A DNA stretch of 9,887 bases from Chthonomonas sp. UBA2391. Lineage in GTDB: Bacteria > Armatimonadota > Fimbriimonadia > Fimbriimonadales > Fimbriimonadaceae. This document shows, in pieces, positions 1 through 5,266 of the stretch (positions are counted from its first letter, which is position 1; each line of letters begins with the position of its first letter). A program made the translations under genes and the position numbers. Below the pieces are notes generated by a model. That model saw only the letters and a program-made list of their open reading frames with translations. It searched no databases and was not told the DNA's origin. The stretch covers positions 1 through 9,887 of the forward strand of contig DDSL01000047.1 of assembly GCA_002343825.1 (NCBI GenBank), given 5' to 3'.

Positions 1-1
1 C

Positions 2-2482
2 AAGGAGCTCTATAGCTGCGACCCGAGCTATTACAAATGGACCCAGTGGATCTTCAAGAAGCTCTATGAGAAAGGGCTCGCCTACCGACGCAACGCGGAG
101 GTCAACTGGGACCCCATCGACAAGACGGTCTTGGCCAACGAAGAGGTGATCGCGGGGCGCGCCGAGCGCAGCGGGGCCTTGGTCGAAAAGAAGCTGATTC
201 CCCAGTGGTTCTTCAAGATCACCGAATACGCTCAGCGCCTTTTGGATGACCTCGACGAACTGGATTGGCCGGAAGGGATCAAGCAGCAACAGCGCAATTG
301 GATCGGCCGGAGCGAGGGGGTTGAGTTCGAGATGGCGATCGTGGTTCCCGAACCAGGAAGCGATGTCGCCGGTTCGGCCGAGCGAACTCGGGCGGCGGCC
401 GCAGGATTGGACCCGGTGGTCAAGGCCCGGATGGACGCGATCGCCAACCTGGCCGAGAGTGTCACCCGCACCATCGAGCAAACCACCGGGGTCAATATCG
501 ACCTAGAGCCCAAAGCCCCGGTCAGCCGCCACAAGTTCCGCGTCTTCACCACCCGGATCGACACGATCTTCGGCATGACCTTCTGCGTCATGGCCCCCGA
601 GCATCCTCTGGTGGAGCAGATCAAGCTGCTGGTCGATGAACCCCACGCGCAGGCCATGGATGCCTATCAGGAGCATGCCAAGAGCTTTGACGAAGCGACC
701 CGCCAAAACGCCGAGCGAGAAAAGACGGGATGCTTCACCGGTGCCTATGCTGTGAATCCGGCCAATGGCGCAAACGTTCCGATCTACCTGGCCGACTACG
801 TCCTTATGGGCTACGGCACCGGAGCGATCATGGCTGTGCCCGGCCATGACCAGCGCGACTTTGACTTCGCCCAGAAGTTCGGCATCGAGATCAAGCCGGT
901 CATCGCCCCAATGCTCGGCGAGGGAAGCGACGACCTTAGCAACCAGGATGGGAAGATTCTCAGCCGGACGGTTGAGGCTCTCCGCGCTCAGAACAAGGCC
1001 TTTGAGACCAAAGACGGGATTCTGATCAATAGCGGGGAATACAGCTATCTGACGGTCAGCGAGGCCCAGCGCGTGCTCGGCGAGTGGATGGAAGGGCTTG
1101 AGATCGGGGAACGCAAGGTCAACTACAAGCTCCGCGACTGGTTGATCTCTCGCCAAAGGTACTGGGGGTGCCCGATCCCGGTGATCCACACTCAGGATGG
1201 GGAAGAGCATCTCGTACTCGACTCGCTCTTGCCGGTGACCCTGCCTGCGGTGGAAAACTACGCGCCGAGTGACGATGGCTCTTCGCCTCTCAGCCGCATT
1301 CATGACTGGGTCAATATCGCCGATAACGACGGTCGCCCGGCCAGGCGAGAGACCGACACCATGGGTGGCTTTGCTTGTTCGTCGTGGTACTTCCTGCGGT
1401 TTTTGGATCCCGAAAACTTCGAGGAGGCCTGGAATAAGCAGAAGGCCGACTATTGGATGCCGGTCGATTGTTACGTCGGGGGCGCCGAGCACGCCGTCAT
1501 GCACTTGCTCTACGCCCGGTTTTGGACCAAGGTGTTCTACGACCTTGGCTTGGTGAGCTGCAAGGAGCCGTTCCAGCGGCTGGAGAACCAGGGCCAAGTG
1601 CTCGGACGAACCCCCTATCGCAAGCCGAAGCCGGGCGAGAAGCTCAGCATCGAGGAGCAGAACGATGGAATCCTCATCAGCTTTGAAGAGGCCGCCCAGC
1701 TACCGGAAGACGAGGTCACGTGGCGGTGGGCTCGCATGAGTAAATCGAAAGGCAACGTCGTGACCCCCGACGAGGCGGTTGAGCAATACGGAGCCGACGC
1801 GCTGCGCGTTTATGAGCTCTTTGTCGCCCCCTTTGATGCCGAGATCCAGTGGAGCAACGAGGGGATGCAGGGGGCCGTGCGGTTCCTGCATCGGGTTTTC
1901 AAGTTCGTCAGCGACGTCGCGCCGAACTATGTCTTCGAGTGGACCCACGAGATCCAAGAGCTCGAACTCTCCCCAGCCGCGCGGAAGATCCGTCAGCTCA
2001 CCCATCAGCTGATCAAAAAAGCGAGCGAGGACATCGAGAAGTTTGCCTTTAACACCTACATCTCGGCGATGATGATCTTCTTGAACGAAGTGGCCGAGGT
2101 GCTCAAGACCAACCCGGAGGGAAGAGATGTGCAACTGGCCCTCAGCGAGGCCGCCGAAAGTCTCGTTTTGGTTCTGGCCCCAGCCGCGCCGCATAGCGCG
2201 GACGAACTCTGGACCAACGAGCTGAAGCGCGAGGGCTTTACCTACCGGGCCAATTGGCCGCGATTTGACGCGAAGCTGGCCCAGGCCAGTGAGGTCACCA
2301 TCGCCGTTCAGGTCAACGGCAAGCTCCGCGATACCTTTGAGGCGGCGGCGGGCGCCGATCAGGCGACTCTGGAAGCCACGACCAAGGGACTTCCCAAGAT
2401 CGCCGCCTTGCTCGAAGGCAAGACGATCCGCAAGGTGATCGTGGTCCCCGGCAAGCTCGTGAACATCGTCGCCAGCGACTAG
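2..2482 (+). CDS. leuS: Leucyl-tRNA synthetase, 5' end missing
   Basis: This class I aminoacyl-tRNA synthetase charges tRNA-Leu with leucine in the cytoplasm. The frame is open from base 2, giving 826 visible residues; the N-terminus with the HIGH motif lies outside, and TTG at 131 is internal. Seen in order: WIGRSEG (near 299-319); the editing-domain threonine-rich motif TTRIDT (from 548) and GYGTGAIMAVPGHDQRD (around 808-860); SSWYFLRF; GGAEHAVMHLLYARF (around 1480); the catalytic loop RMSKSKGN (1733-1756); the helical anticodon-binding domain; and a C-terminal domain ending in the family signature KVIVVPGKLVNIV. Two oddities: about 76 residues separate WIGRSEG from TTRIDT, where an E. coli-type enzyme has about 17, and the zinc-finger region near 150-190 reads GRAERSGALVEKK with no cysteines. 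It is first in a run with radC, which starts 9 bp after its stop. The identity is secure. Confidence 0.97.
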   Translation, partial: KELYSCDPSYYKWTQWIFKKLYEKGLAYRRNAEVNWDPIDKTVLANEEVIAGRAERSGALVEKKLIPQWFFKITEYAQRLLDDLDELDWPEGIKQQQRNWIGRSEGVEFEMAIVVPEPGSDVAGSAERTRAAAAGLDPVVKARMDAIANLAESVTRTIEQTTGVNIDLEPKAPVSRHKFRVFTTRIDTIFGMTFCVMAPEHPLVEQIKLLVDEPHAQAMDAYQEHAKSFDEATRQNAEREKTGCFTGAYAVNPANGANVPIYLADYVLMGYGTGAIMAVPGHDQRDFDFAQKFGIEIKPVIAPMLGEGSDDLSNQDGKILSRTVEALRAQNKAFETKDGILINSGEYSYLTVSEAQRVLGEWMEGLEIGERKVNYKLRDWLISRQRYWGCPIPVIHTQDGEEHLVLDSLLPVTLPAVENYAPSDDGSSPLSRIHDWVNIADNDGRPARRETDTMGGFACSSWYFLRFLDPENFEEAWNKQKADYWMPVDCYVGGAEHAVMHLLYARFWTKVFYDLGLVSCKEPFQRLENQGQVLGRTPYRKPKPGEKLSIEEQNDGILISFEEAAQLPEDEVTWRWARMSKSKGNVVTPDEAVEQYGADALRVYELFVAPFDAEIQWSNEGMQGAVRFLHRVFKFVSDVAPNYVFEWTHEIQELELSPAARKIRQLTHQLIKKASEDIEKFAFNTYISAMMIFLNEVAEVLKTNPEGRDVQLALSEAAESLVLVLAPAAPHSADELWTNELKREGFTYRANWPRFDAKLAQASEVTIAVQVNGKLRDTFEAAAGADQATLEATTKGLPKIAALLEGKTIRKVIVVPGKLVNIVASD

Positions 2483-2483
2483 G

Positions 2484-2488
2484 GGAGG
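2484..2488 (+). promoter_or_regulatory. Ribosome binding site for radC
   Basis: GGAGG lies just after the leuS stop and only 3 bases before the TTG at 2492. The spacing is short, but TTG 2492 is the first possible start after the in-frame stop at 2480. The family alignment needs residues from about position 7 onward, so this start is kept. Confidence 0.55.
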
Positions 2489-2491
2489 ACT

Positions 2492-3148
2492 TTGGAGACG
2501 CCGGAAACCGCCCTAGATCGAATTGTGAGGATGGGGATCCGGTCTGCCTCACCGGTCGATCTGGTGGCCGTCATGGCCTCGCCCGCAAAAACGCCTGGAG
2601 ACGAAGAAGAAGACCTGGCCCGGGCGATGTTGCGCCGCTACGGCATCAATATGATCGGGAACTTGGGACCGGCCGACCTCCAACAGATGATCGGCGGGGA
2701 AGAGTATCAGGCGCTGCGCCTTTTGGCGGCGATCGAGCTTGGCCGCCGGAGCGGCATGAGTGCCAAAGGACAGGTGAAAACCATCAACGGTCCCGACGAC
2801 ATCGCGGCCCTATTTGCCCATCTTGCCGATGAGAACCGGGAACACTTCTGCGCTGTGCTCTTGAACTCCAAGAACGGGATCATTGGTATTCGGACCATCC
2901 ACATCGGGACGGTGGGGATGTCGGTCGTGGGCCCAAGGGAGGTCTTCCGCGAGGCGATTCGAGAGGGAGCCGCGAGCATCGTGGTGGTCCACAACCATCC
3001 GAGCGGTGACCCCGAACCCAGCCAAGAAGACATCGATATCACGATCAAGCTGGCCGGGTTAGGCCGGACGCTCGAGATTCCGCTCCATGACCACATCATC
3101 ATCGGGCATCATGACTTTGTGAGTTTGCGCCGGAGGCGCGTCCTATGA
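2492..3148 (+). CDS. radC: RadC family protein (JAB/MPN+ metalloprotein)
   Basis: 218 residues, near the usual size for RadC. The family was first linked to DNA repair, but its biochemical role is still unclear; the C-terminal half is a JAB/MPN+ fold related to zinc-dependent deubiquitinases. Residues 1-90 match the N-terminal helical (helix-hairpin-helix) part: ALDRIVRMGIRSASPVDLVAVM, then a stretch ending LLAAIELGRR. Residues about 100-218 are the JAB domain, with the zinc-site signature HNHPSGDPEPSQED at 167-180 (H167, H169, D180) and the typical tail HDHIIIGHHDFVSLR. The usual GIGxxKA hairpin is degenerate here (QMIGGEEYQAL). The start is TTG, 9 bp after the leuS stop. The stop overlaps the next start as ATGA, so the two genes are probably translationally coupled. 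Identity is secure; function is not. Confidence 0.93.
   Translation: METPETALDRIVRMGIRSASPVDLVAVMASPAKTPGDEEEDLARAMLRRYGINMIGNLGPADLQQMIGGEEYQALRLLAAIELGRRSGMSAKGQVKTINGPDDIAALFAHLADENREHFCAVLLNSKNGIIGIRTIHIGTVGMSVVGPREVFREAIREGAASIVVVHNHPSGDPEPSQEDIDITIKLAGLGRTLEIPLHDHIIIGHHDFVSLRRRRVL
3132..3136 (+). promoter_or_regulatory. Ribosome binding site for the translin-family gene
   Basis: GGAGG with 8 bases to the ATG at 3145. It lies inside the last codons of radC, in the arginine-rich tail, so translation of the two genes is likely coupled. Confidence 0.7.
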
Positions 3149-3783
3149 GCAACGAACATTCTTGGATCGAAGCAATGGCCGAAGTTCGGCCCGTGATGGA
3201 TCGGCTCCACCAGGCTCGAGAAGAGGCCCTGGGTCAAGCGAGAAAGCTTATCCAAACGGCAAGCAAGAGCATCCGGTTTTGCCACCGGCGTCAGTTTGAC
3301 GAAGCCCAGCGCCTTTTGGATGAGGCCAAAGCTCTGGCTGCCCACGCGCGCTCGGCGGCCGACGACAGCCCCGAGATCCTCTATGCCGGGTACCTCCAAG
3401 ATGCCGAAAAGGAGTTGGTCGAGGCCGCAGCCGTGCTGGCGATGGCGCTCGGGCGACCCGTTCCAACCGCAAACCAGTTGCAGGTCCAGGCGGCAAGCTA
3501 CCTTCATGGCATGGGCGAGGCGGCGAGCGAGATCCGCCGCTATGTCCTTGATGAGGTCCGCTCGGGAAACATGGCCGAAGCCGAAAGGCTACTTGGGATC
3601 ATGGAGGCCGTTTATGAATCGCTGATCGGGTTCGATTTCCCCGATGGGCTCACGGGTGGGCTGCGGCGCACGACCGACGCGTTACGCGCGGTCCTTGAGC
3701 GGACGCGGAGCGATGTGACGGCGACGTCGATTCAGGTCGAGCTGATTCAGGCCCTGCGAGAAGCGAGTCGGGAAGAAAAATAA
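3145..3783 (+). CDS. Translin-family nucleic-acid-binding protein
   Basis: 212 residues, all or mostly alpha-helical. It matches the translin family (translin and TRAX), whose eukaryotic members bind single-stranded DNA and RNA and form the C3PO RNA endonuclease; homologues occur in archaea and some bacteria. Recognisable blocks: REEALGQARKLIQTASKSI (25-43); EILYAGYLQDAEKELVEAA (77-95), the region corresponding to the TRAX acidic residues, here E90 and E93; SYLHGMGEAASEIRRYVLDE (118-137); and GLRRTTDALRAVLERTRSDV at 171-190, where the family usually has GLRRKxDVxRxLLExTRGD. The residue at 125 (GMGEA) is Glu where I recall Asp in many relatives (GxADxxGE). No signal peptide or membrane segment, so it is probably cytoplasmic. 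It begins in an ATGA overlap with radC and is the last gene of the operon. The family call is strong; nuclease activity is unproven. Confidence 0.88.
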   Translation: MSNEHSWIEAMAEVRPVMDRLHQAREEALGQARKLIQTASKSIRFCHRRQFDEAQRLLDEAKALAAHARSAADDSPEILYAGYLQDAEKELVEAAAVLAMALGRPVPTANQLQVQAASYLHGMGEAASEIRRYVLDEVRSGNMAEAERLLGIMEAVYESLIGFDFPDGLTGGLRRTTDALRAVLERTRSDVTATSIQVELIQALREASREEK

Positions 3784-3808
3784 AAAGGGCGGGATTTTCA
3801 TCCCACCC
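3776..3808 (-). terminator. Rho-independent terminator of the minus-strand small gene
   Basis: Read on the minus strand: GGGTGGGA, loop TGAAAA, TCCCGCCC, then TTTTTATTTTT. The stem has 8 pairs, one of them a U-G wobble. On the plus strand the same site has a C-A mismatch and no U-tract after it, so it should act mainly on minus-strand transcripts. The hairpin starts in the last codons of the 68-residue gene, whose TGA stop sits in the loop. The T-tract region overlaps the 3' end of the translin gene. Confidence 0.8.
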
Positions 3809-4004
3809 GGTCGTACTCAGAGACCCCGAGGCTGGAGCCCGATAGAAGATCGGGAGATGATTGCGCGCAATAGGCTGCCAGCTTTTGGAGTGCTTGTTCG
3901 GATAATCCATCGAGCTTATTGGGGCTTGTCATGCACAAGCTCAACAGCGCGAAGGCTTCCTCCTGAGTGAGTTGCAGATTGTTCGGTAACGTTCCGACTT
4001 TCAT
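3798..4004 (-). CDS. Small protein of unknown function, 68 residues
   Basis: I do not recognise this protein. It is supported as a real gene by a near-perfect Shine-Dalgarno site six bases before its ATG and by an intrinsic terminator placed directly on its stop codon. The sequence begins MKVGTLPNNLQLTQEEAFALL. Residues 12-46 look like two amphipathic helices (LTQEEAFALLSLCMTS and LSEQALQKLAAYCAQ) joined by SPNKLDG; the tail is polar (SSPDLLSGSSLG). There are two cysteines, no signal peptide and no membrane segment. It stands alone between convergent and divergent neighbours, so context gives no function. It could be a small regulator or adaptor, but nothing in the sequence shows this. Confidence 0.75.
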   Translation of the reverse strand: MKVGTLPNNLQLTQEEAFALLSLCMTSPNKLDGLSEQALQKLAAYCAQSSPDLLSGSSLGVSEYDRVG

Positions 4005-4006
4005 AT

Positions 4007-4015
4007 CTCACCTCC
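4007..4015 (-). promoter_or_regulatory. Strong Shine-Dalgarno site for the 68-residue gene
   Basis: On the minus strand GGAGGTGAG, of which GGAGGTGA is a full match to the conserved 3' end of 16S rRNA (TCACCTCC). Its GGAGG core lies six bases before the ATG at 4004. This is the best ribosome binding site in the window. Confidence 0.85.
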
Positions 4016-4102
4016 ATGAGGTACGAGTAGTTTAGACGCTGGCGTTGCCGAATTGTTCGTTGAATCTAGTTTTTTGCGAAAACCAGAGGAAAGTCCTAGG
4101 AC

Positions 4103-4132
4103 GGGCATCGGTGCTATTATCGGTCGATGCCC
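4103..4132. repeat. Perfect 8-bp inverted repeat around the -10 box and start codon (possible operator)
   Basis: GGGCATCG (4103-4110) and CGATGCCC (4125-4132) are perfect inverted copies with 14 bases between them. The centre (4117.5) coincides with the centre of the TATTAT box at 4115-4120, and the right arm contains the ATG at 4127. The half-sites are 22 bp apart centre to centre, about two helical turns, as expected for a dimeric repressor. If transcription starts further upstream, the same repeat could fold in RNA and hide the start codon. Confidence 0.5.
4115..4120 (+). promoter_or_regulatory. -10 box of a probable leaderless promoter for the DUF1385 gene
   Basis: TATTAT matches the TATAAT consensus at five of six positions and ends six bases before the ATG at 4127, which puts the expected transcription start at or next to the A of the ATG. 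No Shine-Dalgarno site precedes this ATG. No good -35 hexamer lies 16-18 bases upstream. Confidence 0.5.
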
Positions 4133-5215
4133 AAATCCGATTACCTCTCTTTTGGGGGACAGGCGATCGTCGAAGGCGTGATGATGCGGTCGCCGAACTA
4201 TTATGCGATCGCGTGCCGCGCCCCAAACGGCCAGATTGTGGTCCGCACAGAGCCACTTGAAAAGACCTGGATCGGTCGGCAGCGGTGGCTCAAATTGCCC
4301 TTCTTGCGTGGGACGTTCGCGATTCTGGACGCAATGACGCTCGGGACCAAGGCGATGAATTTTGCCAGCCAGGTTCAACTTGACCCTAAGTTCGGCGGGG
4401 AGGGTGATGGATCAGGATCGCCCGGGGGTGCTGAAGAAGGAGCCGGAGAGGTGCCGGACCTGCGCTCTCCCCAGGAAAAGAAGAAGGACGAATTCTGGCA
4501 GAAGGCGCAGATCGTGCTCGCGATGGTCGTAGGACTGGGTCTCGGCTTTGTGATCTTCAACGCGATCCCGCAGTTTTTGGCTCAGCTCACAGGGGTTCAA
4601 GCCGGTGACAAGAAGGGAACTCTCACGAATATCCTGGCTGAGCTCATCAAGATCGTGATCTTCCTCGGTTATCTGTGGGGCATCAGCCGTCTTGCCGCGA
4701 TCCGAGAAGTCTTCAAATATCACGGGGCCGAGCACAAGGCCATCAACACGTGGGAACACGATCGACCGCTCAGCATGGAGGAATGCAAACTCCAGACCCG
4801 GCTCCATCCTCGGTGTGGGACCAGCTTTGCCGTCATCGTTTTCTTGGTCGGGCTGTTGCTGTTACCTTTCGTACCGCGCTACCCGATCACGGGTCAGCCG
4901 GGAACCTGGTACCTCGATGCCTTGGCCCGGATCGGGCTTGAACTCTTTATCCTTGTTCCGATGATCGCGGGGATCAGCTATGAATTGCTGCGACTGGCGG
5001 GCAAACTGCGCGACCAGCGGTGGGTCAACATCGCCTTTTGGCCGGGCCTCGCCTCGCAGAAGTTTCTCACCACCATCGAACCGGAAGAAAAGCAAGTCGA
5101 GGTGGCGCTCGCAAGCCTGCAAGCCGTGGTCCACGCCGAAAAGACCGGTGAGCTCTATCAAACCGACGACGCCCACAAGGAGCCCGTGCCGTATCATCAC
5201 GAATTGGGCTCTTGA
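4127..5215 (+). CDS. DUF1385 (YqhQ-like) integral membrane protein
   Basis: 362 residues, with the signature blocks of the DUF1385 family (Bacillus YqhQ): FGGQAIVEGVMMR at 9-21, LPFLRGTFAILDAMTLGTKAMNF at 57-79, KYHGAEHKAIN at 197-207, LHPRCGTSF at 226-234 and GISYELLRLAGK at 282-293, then FWPGLASQKFLTTIEPEEKQVEVA near the end. The conserved His, Glu and Cys residues suggest a metal site, but no function is established for the family as far as I know. Hydrophobic segments at about 127-150, 167-186, 232-250 and 265-285 indicate about four membrane spans. A Gly/Glu-rich acidic linker lies at 90-120. The ATG at 4127 is chosen because the FGGQA block follows at once and a -10 box lies just upstream. 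It is convergent with metH, with 51 bp between stops. Confidence 0.9.
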   Translation: MPKSDYLSFGGQAIVEGVMMRSPNYYAIACRAPNGQIVVRTEPLEKTWIGRQRWLKLPFLRGTFAILDAMTLGTKAMNFASQVQLDPKFGGEGDGSGSPGGAEEGAGEVPDLRSPQEKKKDEFWQKAQIVLAMVVGLGLGFVIFNAIPQFLAQLTGVQAGDKKGTLTNILAELIKIVIFLGYLWGISRLAAIREVFKYHGAEHKAINTWEHDRPLSMEECKLQTRLHPRCGTSFAVIVFLVGLLLLPFVPRYPITGQPGTWYLDALARIGLELFILVPMIAGISYELLRLAGKLRDQRWVNIAFWPGLASQKFLTTIEPEEKQVEVALASLQAVVHAEKTGELYQTDDAHKEPVPYHHELGS

Positions 5216-5266
5216 AGTCGTGGCACTGCAATCGCTGCGCGCTCACCGCGCCAACCGTGACCGCTT
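5216..5266. other. Short gap between convergent genes
   Basis: These 51 bases separate the stops of the DUF1385 gene and metH. A 5-bp GC stem (5237-5241 with 5247-5251, loop CTCAC) is present, but no T-run follows on either strand, so I do not call an intrinsic terminator. Confidence 0.4.

Larger units (their letters stand above)
4005..4126. promoter_or_regulatory. Divergent intergenic region with promoters
   Basis: These 122 bases separate the minus-strand small gene from the plus-strand DUF1385 gene and must hold promoters for both. A plus-strand -10-like box and a surrounding inverted repeat lie at the right end. For the minus strand, possible -10 boxes are GATAAT (4122-4117, giving a leader of about 100 bases) or weaker AT-rich hexamers nearer the gene; I saw no convincing -35 for either direction. 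Confidence 0.45.

Noticed and set aside
131..133. TTG at 131 as the start of leuS
   Set aside because: The frame is open to base 2, and the codons before it (KLYEKGLAYRRNAEVNWDP) match conserved LeuRS sequence, so the gene begins outside the window.
503..1597. Long minus-strand reading frame (364 codons) opposite leuS
   Set aside because: It is fully antisense to well-conserved LeuRS sequence, matches no family I know, and has no ribosome site. GC-rich genes often leave long open frames on the other strand.
3787..3808. The hairpin at 3787-3808 as a two-way terminator that also ends the leuS-radC-translin operon
   Set aside because: On the plus strand the stem has a C-A mismatch and no T-run follows it, so strong termination of that operon is not supported here.
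4001..4378. Minus-strand frame of 125 codons across the DUF1385 start
   Set aside because: It is antisense to conserved DUF1385 sequence and covers the promoter region of the divergent pair.
5237..5251. GC hairpin as a terminator between the DUF1385 gene and metH
   Set aside because: The stem has only 5 pairs and no run of T follows on either strand.
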